Shown here in pieces: positions 24,985 through 34,253 of a stretch of 64,000 nucleotides of DNA. How positions within the stretch are numbered: position 1 is the stretch's first letter; each line of letters opens with the position of its first letter. The stretch lies in assembly GCF_009707325.1 (NCBI RefSeq), contig NZ_CP046103.1:4536744-4600743 (forward strand), given 5' to 3'. A model generated the notes under the pieces. That model ran no database searches. It was given only the letters and a program-made list of their open reading frames with translations, and had not been told where the DNA came from. A program made the position numbers and the translations under genes. The DNA comes from Pseudomonas sp. IB20. Its GTDB lineage: Bacteria > Pseudomonadota > Gammaproteobacteria > Pseudomonadales > Pseudomonadaceae.

Positions 24985-26310
24985 ATGCCCTCTAATCTTT
25001 CCCGTCGTTGGCACCTTCGCCAATTGATCGCTGCCTCCAGCCTTATTCTGCTTGTCGCCTGCGCGGAAAAACCCACCGCCGCAGACGCCCAACCCCTGCC
25101 GAAACTCCAGGCCGCACCGGCCGTCGCGCCCGCCGTGGTTGCCCCATTGGCAGCAGACAATCTTGATACCCAGCCGCCCCAGACGTTTGCCGAATGGATG
25201 GCTGGCTTTCGCGTCGAAGCCTTGAAAGCCGGGATCACACCCGCCGTCTTCGACAACGCCTTTGCTGGTGTCACCCCCAATGAATCGGTGATTCGCGCCG
25301 ACCGCAGCCAGCCGGAATTTTCCCGCCCGGTTTGGGAATACCTCGACAGTGCCCTGTCGCCGGTGCGCGTGCGTAATGGCCGGGCTGCGCTGGTCAAGTA
25401 CGCCGATATCCTGCAGCGCATCGAGGACCGCTATGGTGTTGATCGCCGGGCGCTGGTCGCGGTGTGGGGCATGGAAAGCAACTTTGGCCAGTTCCAGGGC
25501 AGTAATTCGGTGATCGGCTCTCTGGCGACCCTGGCTTATGAAGGTCGCCGTCGGGCATTTGCACAGGCGCAATTGCTGGCGGCGTTACAGATCATCCAGC
25601 ATGGCGATATTCAAGCCGACCAGATGAAAGGTTCCTGGGCCGGCGCGATGGGCCAGACTCAGTTCATCCCGACCGTCTACAACACCCACGCCGTTGACTT
25701 CGACGGCGACGGTCGCCGCGATATCTGGAACAGCCCAGCCGACGCCCTCGCTTCCACCGCTCACTACCTGCAGAGCTCGGGATGGCAGAAGGGTCAGCCG
25801 TGGGGCTTCGAGGTGAAGCAGCTGCCGGCGAACTTCGATTACGCCCTGGCAGACGGTGGCGTGCGCAAGACCGTCGCCGACTGGCTGAAACTCGGTATCC
25901 AACTACCACCTGGCGCAAGCTTGCCGGCCAATGTCGACCAACTGTCCGCCGCCCTGCTGCTGCCGGCCGGCTACCGTGGCCCGGCGTTTCTGGTGCTGGA
26001 CAACTTTCGTGCGGTCCTCAGGTACAACAACTCCTCGTCCTACGCCCTGGCCGTTAACCTGCTGTCGGAGCAGTTTGGTGGCGGTGGAGTGATTCGTGGC
26101 AGTTGGCCTAAAGATGAACTGCCGCTGAGTCGTTCCCAGCGCATTGATTTGCAGACAGTGCTCAGCGCCAAGGGTTATGACGCTGGCAACCCGGACGGGA
26201 TTATCGGCGCCAATACGCGCAAAGCGATTCGCGCGGCGCAGCAGTCGTTGGGCTGGCCGGCGGATGGGTATCCGACGGTGAAGCTGTTGGAATCGTTGCA
26301 GGGCCGCTGA
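24985..26310 (+). CDS. sltB3: Lytic murein transglycosylase, MltB family, with peptidoglycan-binding domain
   Basis: A 441-residue lipoprotein (lipobox ILLVACAEK, Cys about 26). The SLT_2/MltB catalytic domain spans about residues 65-365, with the catalytic Glu in AVWGMESNFG and the supporting KGSWAGAMGQTQFIP block; a PG_binding_1 domain covers about 375-438. It cleaves peptidoglycan glycan strands to 1,6-anhydro ends. Domain order and position match P. aeruginosa SltB3 (PA3992), also called SltH; the symbol rests on that recollection. Confidence 0.88.
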   Translation: MPSNLSRRWHLRQLIAASSLILLVACAEKPTAADAQPLPKLQAAPAVAPAVVAPLAADNLDTQPPQTFAEWMAGFRVEALKAGITPAVFDNAFAGVTPNESVIRADRSQPEFSRPVWEYLDSALSPVRVRNGRAALVKYADILQRIEDRYGVDRRALVAVWGMESNFGQFQGSNSVIGSLATLAYEGRRRAFAQAQLLAALQIIQHGDIQADQMKGSWAGAMGQTQFIPTVYNTHAVDFDGDGRRDIWNSPADALASTAHYLQSSGWQKGQPWGFEVKQLPANFDYALADGGVRKTVADWLKLGIQLPPGASLPANVDQLSAALLLPAGYRGPAFLVLDNFRAVLRYNNSSSYALAVNLLSEQFGGGGVIRGSWPKDELPLSRSQRIDLQTVLSAKGYDAGNPDGIIGANTRKAIRAAQQSLGWPADGYPTVKLLESLQGR

Positions 26311-26316
26311 GAGCAC

Positions 26317-26634
26317 GATCGTTCCCACGCTCAGCGTGGGAATGTCGCCCTGGACGCTCTGCGTCTGCTCTTGAGGTCGCGACGCGGAGCGTCACAGGAT
26401 GCATTCCCACGCAGAGCGTGGGAACGATCAACCAGCTATTTCAACACTACATCCTGCTCCAACACCAAAGGGCTGACCATGTGATCGTTCCCACGCTCAG
26501 CGTGGGAATGTCGCCCTGGACGCTCTGCGTCTGCTCTTGAGGTCGCGACGCGGAGCGTCACAGGATGCATTCCCACGCAGAGCGTGGGAACGATCAACCA
26601 GCTATTTCAACACTACATCCTGCTCCAACACCAA
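26317..26634. repeat. 152-bp direct duplication of a REP block and the 3' end of the LD-carboxypeptidase gene
   Basis: Bases 26317-26468 are repeated identically at 26483-26634 with 14 bp between. Each copy holds two palindromic units (TTCCCACGCT, one base, AGCGTGGGAA) in inverted pairing, plus the last 10 codons and stop of the leftward carboxypeptidase gene. Only the right-hand copy is attached to the gene. This REP family differs from the TGTGGGAGC type found elsewhere in the window. Confidence 0.95.
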
Positions 26635-27519
26635 CCGCTGCTCCCCCGCATCCAACCGCACCAACGCGCCCATCGGCAGCGTCAGGTTCGGGTCACAGTG
26701 CCCACTGCGCCAGCCGGACAAGACCGGAATGCACAGCGGTTCGAAGGTCTGCTTGAGCAGCCGTTCCAACGCAGCCTTATCCACACCCGACACATCCCCC
26801 ACCAGCACGCCGGCGACCTGCGCAAGCTTGCCCGCCAGGCGCAGATGCGTCAGCAGGCGGTCGATGCGGTAGATGGGCTCGTTGACGTCTTCGATCAGCA
26901 GAATGATGCCGTCAGCGTCGATCTCATAAGCCGTGCCCATCACTGCCGCGATCATCGACAAGTTGCCACCCAGCAAGCGCCCACAGGCGATGCCAGGTTC
27001 AATGGTGGTCAACGGGTAGGCCACCGGGTGCGCGAGCACGCTGCCGGCGCCCAGTTGACCGCGCAGCAGGCTGAATAACGATGACTCAGTCGGCTGCTGC
27101 TTATCGCCAAGCAAATCGGCATTGAGCATCGGCCCGTGAAAGGTCACAAAGCCTGCGTAACGGTTGATGGCAAGGTGCAATGCGGTGATGTCGCTATAAC
27201 CCACGAATGGTTTGGGGTTTGCCCGAATCAAGTCGAAATCGAGCCGATCCAGTAGACGCGGTGTGCCGTAGCCGCCACGCAGGCAGAAGATCGCATCGAT
27301 TTCGGGGTCGGCGAAGGCGGCGTGCAAGTCGCGCAGGCGCACGTCATCGCTGCCGGCGAGGTAACCGTCACGTTCGTATACACCTGGAAAAACCCGCAGC
27401 TCATGGCCACGGGCGCGCATCCATTGCCCGGCTTTTTCAACGTCGAGGGCAGCGGGGCCGGCGGGGGCGATCAGGCCGATTATGCCTTCGGGGCGTAGAG
27501 CAGGTACGGCGACGGTCAT
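26602..27519 (-). CDS. LD-carboxypeptidase, peptidase family S66
   Basis: A 305-residue cytoplasmic peptidase that removes the terminal D-Ala from muropeptide tetrapeptides during recycling. The nucleophile region is KPFVGYSDITALHLA (Ser near residue 107), with the Glu in LLIEDVNEPIYRIDR and the His near the C-terminus in WRSGHCDPNLTLPMG. It resembles LdcA. It is leftward between a duplicated REP block and a second REP cluster. No fusion or truncation is seen; its last codons are duplicated downstream. Confidence 0.9.
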   Translation of the reverse strand: MTVAVPALRPEGIIGLIAPAGPAALDVEKAGQWMRARGHELRVFPGVYERDGYLAGSDDVRLRDLHAAFADPEIDAIFCLRGGYGTPRLLDRLDFDLIRANPKPFVGYSDITALHLAINRYAGFVTFHGPMLNADLLGDKQQPTESSLFSLLRGQLGAGSVLAHPVAYPLTTIEPGIACGRLLGGNLSMIAAVMGTAYEIDADGIILLIEDVNEPIYRIDRLLTHLRLAGKLAQVAGVLVGDVSGVDKAALERLLKQTFEPLCIPVLSGWRSGHCDPNLTLPMGALVRLDAGEQRLVLEQDVVLK

Positions 27520-27551
27520 CCACGATTCTCCCTAATTAACGCGCAACGAAA

Positions 27552-27669
27552 TGTGGGAGCTGGGCCAGTGGGCGCTGGCTTACCTGCGATGCACACGCCT
27601 CGGTTTATCAGCCAAACCGAGGTGATGCAATCGCAGGCAAGCCAGCTCCCACACAAGCCCGCTCCCACA
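27552..27669. repeat. Composite REP cluster
   Basis: A forward unit starts at 27552 but is interrupted (TGTGGGAGCTGGGCCAGTGG, then GCGCTGGCTTACCTGCGATG). An inverted unit ends CCAGCTCCCACA near 27654 and a third partial inverted unit ends at 27669. The central part holds a short dyad (CCTCGGTTT/AAACCGAGG). Confidence 0.8.
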
Positions 27670-27697
27670 TTGGATAGCGGTGTTGCGCAACCCGTTA

Positions 27698-28723
27698 TTA
27701 CGAAACCAGGCTTGCCTTGACCAGCTTGGCTTGCTCGTCAGCATGGTACGAGGAGCGCACCAACGGGCCGGAAGCCACGTTTTTGAAGCCCATCTTGTAA
27801 CCTTCCTCGGCGAACCAGGCGAAGATGTCCGGGTGCACGAAACGCTGCACCGGCAAGTGGCTGCGCGACGGTTGCAGGTATTGGCCCAGGGTCAGCATGT
27901 CGATGTCGTGTTCGCGCATGCGCTTCATGACTTCGATGACTTCTTCGTCGGTTTCGCCCAAGCCCAGCATCAGGCCGGATTTGGTCGGGATGTGCGGCAT
28001 CATCTGCTTGAATCGTTGCAGCAGGGTCAGCGACCACTGGTAGTCCGAACCTGGGCGCGCGGCCTTGTACAGGCGTGGCACGGTTTCCAAGTTGTGGTTG
28101 AACACATCCGGTGGCTCGGCGGCGGTGATTTCCAGCGCGACGTCCATGCGGCCACGGTAATCGGGCACCAGGGTTTCGAGCATCACGTTTGGCGACAGCT
28201 TACGGATCTCGCGGATGCAGTCGGCAAAGTGCTGGGCACCGCCGTCACGCAGGTCGTCGCGGTCTACCGAGGTGATCACTACGTATTTGAGTTTCAGGTC
28301 AGCGATGGCGATGGCCAGGCTTTGCGGCTCGTTGACGTCCAATGGCTTCGGCCGACCGTGGCCGACGTCGCAGAACGGGCAACGACGGGTGCAGATGTCA
28401 CCCATGATCATGAAGGTGGCTGTGCCGCCGGAGAAGCATTCACCCAGGTTCGGGCAGGACGCTTCCTCGCACACGCTGTGCAGCTTGTGTTTGCGCAGCA
28501 GGGCCTTGATACGGTCGACTTCCGGCGAAACCGGGATACGCACGCGGATCCAGTCAGGTTTTTTCGGCAGTTCGGTGGTCGGGATGATCTTGACCGGGAT
28601 GCGTGCAACCTTCTCGGCGCCGCGCAGCTTGACGCCGGCTTCCACCTTGGCACGCGGGGCCGGGGCCGGACGCTCGGTGATGTCCAGCGTCGGGATCATG
28701 GTTTGCACTGCATCAGTAGTCAT
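27698..28723 (-). CDS. lipA: Lipoyl synthase
   Basis: A 341-residue radical-SAM enzyme that inserts two sulfurs into octanoyl groups on lipoyl domains. Auxiliary cluster cysteines are Cys85, Cys90 and Cys96 (CEEASCPNLGEC); the radical-SAM cluster is Cys111, Cys115 and Cys118 (CTRRCPFC). The N-terminal 60 residues form the usual leader. The start is 2 nt after the lipB stop, so LipB and LipA, consecutive enzymes in the pathway, are made from one message. Confidence 0.97.
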   Translation of the reverse strand: MTTDAVQTMIPTLDITERPAPAPRAKVEAGVKLRGAEKVARIPVKIIPTTELPKKPDWIRVRIPVSPEVDRIKALLRKHKLHSVCEEASCPNLGECFSGGTATFMIMGDICTRRCPFCDVGHGRPKPLDVNEPQSLAIAIADLKLKYVVITSVDRDDLRDGGAQHFADCIREIRKLSPNVMLETLVPDYRGRMDVALEITAAEPPDVFNHNLETVPRLYKAARPGSDYQWSLTLLQRFKQMMPHIPTKSGLMLGLGETDEEVIEVMKRMREHDIDMLTLGQYLQPSRSHLPVQRFVHPDIFAWFAEEGYKMGFKNVASGPLVRSSYHADEQAKLVKASLVS

Positions 28724-28725
28724 AA

Positions 28726-29373
28726 TCAGTCGATTCCGCCCGTAAGGGTCGTCTGCTCAGCATAGTCGAGGTGTTTGACGAGCTGCGCACGCAGCCGGGC
28801 ACTTACCTCGGCAAATTTAATCGGTGTGGCGTGGTCGCTCAGTTGGGTCATCGCCAACCCTGCGTAACCGCAAGGGTTGATGCGCCCGAACGGCGCCAGG
28901 TCCATGTCCACGTTCAAGGCAAGGCCATGAAAGGAACAACCGTGGCGAATCCGCAAACCAAGGGACGCGATTTTCGCGCCGTCCACGTACACACCGGGTG
29001 CATCGGGCTTGGCCGCGGCGCTTACGCCGTAACTGGCCAACAGCTCGATCAGGCAAGCTTCCATGCGGCTTACCAGGTCACGTACGCCAAACCCAAGCTT
29101 GCGTACGTCCAGCAATAGATACGCTACAAGCTGACCCGGCCCATGGTAAGTCACTTGACCCCCTCGGTCGACCTGCACCACCGGAATATCCCCCGGCAGC
29201 AGCAGATGCTCGGCCTTGCCGGCCTGGCCCTGGGTAAACACCGGCGGGTGTTCCACCAGCCAGATTTCATCCGGGGCCGAGCTGCCGCGTTCATTGGTGA
29301 AGCGCTGCATGGCGTGCCAGACCGGCTCGTAGGCCACCTGGCCGAGCTCGCGAAAGCCCAGAACCTGTGACAT
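28726..29373 (-). CDS. lipB: Octanoyltransferase LipB
   Basis: A 215-residue enzyme that moves octanoate from acyl carrier protein to lipoyl domains. The active-site pair is Lys in GAKIASLGLRIRHGCSFHG and Cys in GRINPCGYAG. The start ATG at 29373 overlaps the stop of the upstream ybeD-like gene (TGATG), a sign of translational coupling; a GTG one codon earlier is possible. The order dacC-ybeD-lipB-lipA is conserved in gamma-proteobacteria. Confidence 0.96.
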   Translation of the reverse strand: MSQVLGFRELGQVAYEPVWHAMQRFTNERGSSAPDEIWLVEHPPVFTQGQAGKAEHLLLPGDIPVVQVDRGGQVTYHGPGQLVAYLLLDVRKLGFGVRDLVSRMEACLIELLASYGVSAAAKPDAPGVYVDGAKIASLGLRIRHGCSFHGLALNVDMDLAPFGRINPCGYAGLAMTQLSDHATPIKFAEVSARLRAQLVKHLDYAEQTTLTGGID

Positions 29374-29654
29374 CACAACACCATGTGCACGAAGCCGGTG
29401 GCCCGCAGTTCGCTGTTGATGTCGTAGAGCTGGTCTTGACCGGTCGCAACGATGTGCAACTGGATCGTGGTGTATTTACCGTTGGAGCTCAAACGCTCGT
29501 CCACTCGGTTGTCGTTGATCGTCGCGTGTACACGCACGATCTCGATAATCCTGTCTTTGCGGCCCACACCCGTGTCGCTGATCACCTTGATAGGATAATC
29601 GGTCACCGGGAATTCGATCTTTGGCGCCTTTACTTCTACTTCTTTATCGGTCAT
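29373..29654 (-). CDS. ybeD: YbeD family protein (DUF493)
   Basis: A 93-residue protein with the ferredoxin-like core of DUF493 (FPVTDYPIKVISDTG, GKYTTIQLHIVATGQDQLYDI). A regulatory or allosteric role is suspected for the family, linked to the neighbouring lipoate genes, but is not established. ATG 29654 (MTDKEVEVK) is the family start; upstream codons are intergenic. It lies 85 bp downstream of the dacC stop. Confidence 0.9.
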   Translation of the reverse strand: MTDKEVEVKAPKIEFPVTDYPIKVISDTGVGRKDRIIEIVRVHATINDNRVDERLSSNGKYTTIQLHIVATGQDQLYDINSELRATGFVHMVL

Positions 29655-29739
29655 GGCAGAACGGCCTCGTAAGCGGTAAGCCGTGGCGACGGGCAAAGCC
29701 CCGCGTCGGATCAACGCAGGGCTTTGCAGGTGCACACAA

Positions 29740-30897
29740 TCAGTTGAACAAGCCGTAGAAGAATAGACGGATGCTATCCCACACGCGGCGGAAGATACCA
29801 CCTTCGTCGACGGATTCCAGAGCGATCAGGTCGGCGCTGTGCACCACTTTGTCGTCCAGTTTCACTTCGACTTTACCGATAACGTCACCCTTGGCAATTG
29901 GCGCAACCAATTGTGGGTTCATGGTCATGCTGGCAGCGAGCTTTTTCAGCTGGCCTTTAGGCATGGTCAGGGTCAGGTCGTCAGCCAGGCCGGCCTTGAC
30001 TTGGTGGGTAGCGCCTTTCCATACCGGCGCGGTCGCAAGCTCTGCACCCTTCTGGTAGAAGGTCTGGGTTTCGAAGAAGCGGAAACCGTAGGTCAGCAGT
30101 TTTTGCGTCTCGGCCGCACGGGCCTGCTCGCTGTTAGTGCCGAAGACCACGGCAATCAAACGCTGGCCGTCACGTACAGCGGACGACACCATGCAGTAGC
30201 CTGCTTCGTCGGTGTGGCCGGTTTTCAGACCATCAACGGTCTTGTCGCGCCACAGCAGCAGGTTGCGGTTAGGCTGCTTGATGTTGTTCCAGAAGAATTC
30301 CTTCTGGGAGTAGATCGCGTAGTGCACCGGGTCGACGCGGATGATCGCGCGAGCCAGCACGGCCATGTCGTGAGCCGACGAGTAGTGCTCCGGGTTCGGC
30401 AGGCCGGTCGGGTTCATGAAGTGGCTGTTGGTCAAACCCAGGTCGGTGGCGGTCTTGTTCATCAAATCGGCGAACGCATCTTCGCTGCCGGCGATGTGCT
30501 CGGACAGGGCCACGCTGGCGTCGTTACCGGACTGGATGATGATGCCGTGCAGCAGGTCGCTGACAGTGACCTGCGAACCCACCTTGATGAACATCCGCGA
30601 ACCGCCGGTGCGCCAGGCGTTTTCGCTGACGGTGACCGGGTCGTTTTCGCCGATCTGGCCGCGACGGATTTCCAGGGTCGCGATATAGGCCGTCATCAGC
30701 TTGGTCAAGCTGGCTGGGGGCAGGCGCTGGTCACCATTGTTCTCGACCAGCACATTACCGCTGGCGGCATCCATGAGGACCCAGGCCTTGGCGGCCAGTT
30801 GCGGGGAAGCCGGCACCATTTCAACCGCCCAGGCGGCCGGGGTGATGATCAGCGAAAGAAGCAGGCACGTGCGTTTGGCTAAAGTGGTGATGTTCAT
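29740..30897 (-). CDS. dacC: D-alanyl-D-alanine carboxypeptidase (PBP5-type)
   Basis: A 385-residue periplasmic enzyme that trims pentapeptide stems of peptidoglycan. Signal peptide 1-24 (ends AAWAVEM). The active-site serine is Ser63 in SLTK, with SGN in IQSGNDASVA and KTG in GLKTGHTDEAG. A PBP5 C-terminal beta domain and an amphipathic membrane anchor at the end (FRRVWDSIRLFFYGLFN) follow. Homologous in place to P. aeruginosa dacC (PA3999). It heads a leftward group with ybeD, lipB and lipA. Confidence 0.95.
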   Translation of the reverse strand: MNITTLAKRTCLLLSLIITPAAWAVEMVPASPQLAAKAWVLMDAASGNVLVENNGDQRLPPASLTKLMTAYIATLEIRRGQIGENDPVTVSENAWRTGGSRMFIKVGSQVTVSDLLHGIIIQSGNDASVALSEHIAGSEDAFADLMNKTATDLGLTNSHFMNPTGLPNPEHYSSAHDMAVLARAIIRVDPVHYAIYSQKEFFWNNIKQPNRNLLLWRDKTVDGLKTGHTDEAGYCMVSSAVRDGQRLIAVVFGTNSEQARAAETQKLLTYGFRFFETQTFYQKGAELATAPVWKGATHQVKAGLADDLTLTMPKGQLKKLAASMTMNPQLVAPIAKGDVIGKVEVKLDDKVVHSADLIALESVDEGGIFRRVWDSIRLFFYGLFN

Positions 30898-31075
30898 CCG
30901 TCTCTCGAAATTGCTTATGGAAACTTGCCCTCGCGGGCAAAACTATTCAGACAGCCCGCTGCCAGACTGTCACGTGTTCGGTTGCCCGCTCACCCCTTGC
31001 CCCTGGGTTTTTATTCTTCAACGAGCCAACAACCAGGGCCCAGGACCGCGTACGAACCTGAGCCATCAATCTTTC

Positions 31076-32080
31076 TTATTCGGCGGTAACCACGCTGGGC
31101 TGCCCTAGGTTGGCCAGGCGCACGCTGTTCTGTACTTGCGCCACTTCACCAGGCGTTCCGATCGGCCCCATGCGCACACGGTGCAGGGTCTGCTGGTTAC
31201 GCACGATGGAGCTGATGAACACCGGCGCATTGACCATGCTGCTCAGCTTGGACCTTAACAGTTCTGCCGCATCCGGGTTGGCGAATGCACCCACTTGCAG
31301 GTACTGACCGCCCACGGTAGAGGCGCCCGGTGCTGCGTGAGGCACGACCACCGTGTCCGGGGCGTGCTGCGCCGGCGGTGGTGTCCACTGCTCGATCTTG
31401 CCGGTTGAGGCGGTCACTTGTGGCTGCGGAGTTTGCGGTTCGTTGAGCATCAACGGCGCCGGTTTGCCACGCTGGGCCCAGTACTGCGCCGGGTCGATGC
31501 CTTCAACTTTCACGCGCGCGGTGCCCGTTTCGGCATAACCGAGTTTCTTTGCGGCGGCGTAGGACAGGTCGATGATCCGGTCCGAATAGAACGGCCCACG
31601 GTCGTTGACCCGCAGGATCACCGTGCGGTTGTTGTCCAGGTTGGTCACCCGTACGTAGCTGGGCAGTGGCAGGGTCTTGTGGGCCGCGCTCATGCCGTAC
31701 AGGTCATACACTTCGCCGTTGGCGGTATTCTGGCCATGGAATTTGGTGCCGTACCAGGACGCGGTGCCCGACTGCACGTAGGTCTTGGATTCCTGCAGCG
31801 GGAAGTAATTCTTGCCCAGCACGGTGTACGGGTTGGCCTTGTACGGCCCGGTGTGCAGGGTCGGCGTGGCATCCGGGATTTTCGACACGTCGACATCCCA
31901 CCACGGCGCGCCGTCTTTGTGCGCGCGGTTGATGTCCAGGCCCGGCTGGGCACGGACGGTACCGCCACCCGACTTTTGCGCAGGCGCACGGCTGGTGGTG
32001 GAGGAACAACTGACAACCAACAAGGACAATGCGGCAAACGCCACCAGCTTGAGCGGTTTATTGAACGGCGATGCCCGCAT
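31076..32080 (-). CDS. rlpA: RlpA septal lytic transglycosylase lipoprotein
   Basis: A 334-residue outer-membrane lipoprotein (lipobox LLVVSCSST, Cys about 25). The double-psi beta-barrel domain covers about residues 100-190 (SGTASWYGTKFHGQNTANGE and VRVNDRGPFYSDRIIDLSYA, with the catalytic Asp in NDRGP), and a SPOR domain (about 255-330) targets denuded septal glycan. In P. aeruginosa RlpA cuts such glycan to separate daughter cells. Its ATG overlaps the mltB stop by one base, so it is the last gene of the elongation operon. Confidence 0.95.
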   Translation of the reverse strand: MRASPFNKPLKLVAFAALSLLVVSCSSTTSRAPAQKSGGGTVRAQPGLDINRAHKDGAPWWDVDVSKIPDATPTLHTGPYKANPYTVLGKNYFPLQESKTYVQSGTASWYGTKFHGQNTANGEVYDLYGMSAAHKTLPLPSYVRVTNLDNNRTVILRVNDRGPFYSDRIIDLSYAAAKKLGYAETGTARVKVEGIDPAQYWAQRGKPAPLMLNEPQTPQPQVTASTGKIEQWTPPPAQHAPDTVVVPHAAPGASTVGGQYLQVGAFANPDAAELLRSKLSSMVNAPVFISSIVRNQQTLHRVRMGPIGTPGEVAQVQNSVRLANLGQPSVVTAE

Positions 32081-33096
32081 TACTTGTTGCCCCGTGCTTG
32101 TACCAGCATGTCTGACAGCTGATGCACGGCCATGGCGTACATCACACTGCGGTTATAACGCGTGATTGCGTAAAAATTCTTCAGGCCCATCCAGTATTCC
32201 GGGCCATTTTCGCCTTCCAGGCGGAACGCCGTCACCGGCATATCATCGCGTGGCGCATTCTGACTCGACCAGCCCAGCGCTCGCAACTCCCCGACGGTCT
32301 TGACCGGCTCGATTCCCTGGGTCAGGCCTTCATCGGCGCGATCCCCCGTCACGTCGGCACGGATTACCACCGGTTCACCGGCTACCCAGCCATGGCGTTT
32401 GAAGTAGCTGGCCGCGCTGCCGATGGCGTCGTCGGGGTTGCTCCAGATATTGATGTGGCCGTCGCCGTCGAAATCCACCGCGTAAGCGCGAAAGCTGCTC
32501 GGCATGAACTGCGGCAAGCCCATCGCACCGGCGTAGGAGCCTTTGAGGGTCAGCGGGTCGACCTGCTCTTCGCGGGCCAGCAACAGGAATTCGCGCAGCT
32601 CCTTGCGGAAGAACTCGGCGCGCGGCGGGTAATCGAAGCCCAGGGTCGACAAGGCGTCGATCACCCGGTAACTGCCGGTATTGCGCCCGTAAAAGGTTTC
32701 AATGCCGATGATCGCCACGATAACTTGGGCCGGCACGCCGTATTCCTGCTCGGCGCGAGCCAGCACGGCTTCGTGCTGGCGCCAGAAGTCCACACCCCGG
32801 GCCACACGAGCGTCGGTGAGGAACATCGGGCCGTAGTCTTTCCACTGTTTAACGCGCTCGGCGGGACGCGAGATCGCGTCGAGGATCGCCTGCTTGCGCT
32901 TGGCTTCGCGGAACACGCCCATTAGCTGTTCACCGGCGAAACCATAGTCGCGGGTCATTTCACCGACAAATTCGGCGACCTGGGGTGAGCCATCATAGTC
33001 ACCGGCCTGCGCCTCTTGCGTCGCGCCCAGCAGCCCAATCAGGCTCATCCAGAACGCATGCCGAGTCGCCCAGCCGCGCATTACTTGCATTGACAT
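32080..33096 (-). CDS. mltB: Membrane-bound lytic murein transglycosylase B
   Basis: A 338-residue SLT_2 enzyme. The catalytic Glu is in IGIETFYGRNTG; KGSYAGAMGLPQFMPSSFRAY is the conserved substrate region. The N-terminus has a hydrophobic stretch ending QEAQAGD, a signal peptide without a clear lipobox cysteine, so it is probably soluble in the periplasm, like P. aeruginosa SltB1 (PA4001). The start at 33096 has AAGG 5 nt upstream; an earlier GTG is unlikely. It lies 11 bp after rodA. Confidence 0.92.
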   Translation of the reverse strand: MSMQVMRGWATRHAFWMSLIGLLGATQEAQAGDYDGSPQVAEFVGEMTRDYGFAGEQLMGVFREAKRKQAILDAISRPAERVKQWKDYGPMFLTDARVARGVDFWRQHEAVLARAEQEYGVPAQVIVAIIGIETFYGRNTGSYRVIDALSTLGFDYPPRAEFFRKELREFLLLAREEQVDPLTLKGSYAGAMGLPQFMPSSFRAYAVDFDGDGHINIWSNPDDAIGSAASYFKRHGWVAGEPVVIRADVTGDRADEGLTQGIEPVKTVGELRALGWSSQNAPRDDMPVTAFRLEGENGPEYWMGLKNFYAITRYNRSVMYAMAVHQLSDMLVQARGNK

Positions 33097-33107
33097 CTTC
33101 ACCTTAT

Positions 33108-34253
33108 TCAAACCTGCGCGATCCACTTGCGATGCGTGTGAATCGACATCAAAACCCCAAACGCTGACATCAATGTCACCAGCGAAGTTCCGCCGTAGCT
33201 AATGAACGGCAACGGCACCCCAACTACCGGCAACAGGCCACTGACCATACCGATGTTGACGAAAACGTAAACAAAAAAAGTCATGGTCAGGCTGCCGGCG
33301 AGCAATTTGCCGAACAGCGTCTGCGCCTGCGCGGTGATCACCAGCCCGCGACCAATCAATAGCAAATAAATCAGCAACAGCGCGCAAATGCCCACCAGGC
33401 CGAACTCTTCGCCCATTACCGCAATAATGAAGTCGGTGTGGCTCTCGGGTAAAAAGTCGAGGTGCGACTGGGTGCCCAGTAACCACCCCTTACCAAATAC
33501 TCCGCCGGAACCGATGGCCGCTTTGGACTGAATGATGTTCCAGCCGGTGCCCAATGGGTCACTCTCCGGGTCGAGGAACGTCAGGATCCGCTGCTTCTGG
33601 TAGTCGTGCATAAAGAAGAACCACATGGCCACGGCCACGGGAATGGCAGCGGCCAGCACGCTAAGGATCCAGCGCCAGCGCAAGCCGCCCATAAACAGCA
33701 CGAACGCACCGCCTGCGAGAATCAGCAGCGAAGTGCCGAGGTCCGGCTGGCGTACGATCAGGATAAACGGCACGCCGATCAGGATCAGGCTAATGCCCAC
33801 GTGCTTGAGCTGCGGCGGCAAGGTGCGCTTGGACAAATACCAGGCGATGGTCGCCGGCATCAGGATCTTCATGAATTCCGACGGTTGGAAGCGAATCACC
33901 CCCGGGATGTTGATCCAGCGGGTCGCGCCCATGGCGTTGTGGCCCATCACGTCCACCACCACCAGCAGCAATACGCCGGCGACATACCCCAGCGGCACCC
34001 AGCGCGCCATGAAGCGCGGCTCGAGTTGGGCGATCACCACCATCGACAACAGGCCCAGGCCGAACGACGAGGCTTGCTTGATCAGCAGGTCCCAGTTCTT
34101 GCCGCTGGCCGAATACAGCACGAACAGGCTGCCGGCGGCCAAGGTCAGCAGCAGGATCAGCAATGGGCCATCAATGTGTATGCGCTGCAACAACGTCGCA
34201 CGTCGACGCATCACATCCTCACTGGAGAGGATGCGGTCAAAATTACTCTTCAC
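33108..34253 (-). CDS. rodA: Rod-shape protein RodA, SEDS glycosyltransferase
   Basis: A 381-residue inner-membrane polymerase with ten predicted helices that makes glycan strands in the elongasome with PBP2. SEDS motifs are WINIPGVIRFQPSEFMK, ILVRQPDLGTSLLI-like, GWNIIQSKAAIGSGG and the C-terminal VGVPLPFISYGGTSL. GTG 34253 overlaps the mrdA end by 11 bp; ATG 34211, with GAGG 5 nt upstream, is an alternative. The KSNFDRILSSEDV start segment agrees with what I recall of Pseudomonas RodA. Confidence 0.94.
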   Translation of the reverse strand: MKSNFDRILSSEDVMRRRATLLQRIHIDGPLLILLLTLAAGSLFVLYSASGKNWDLLIKQASSFGLGLLSMVVIAQLEPRFMARWVPLGYVAGVLLLVVVDVMGHNAMGATRWINIPGVIRFQPSEFMKILMPATIAWYLSKRTLPPQLKHVGISLILIGVPFILIVRQPDLGTSLLILAGGAFVLFMGGLRWRWILSVLAAAIPVAVAMWFFFMHDYQKQRILTFLDPESDPLGTGWNIIQSKAAIGSGGVFGKGWLLGTQSHLDFLPESHTDFIIAVMGEEFGLVGICALLLIYLLLIGRGLVITAQAQTLFGKLLAGSLTMTFFVYVFVNIGMVSGLLPVVGVPLPFISYGGTSLVTLMSAFGVLMSIHTHRKWIAQV

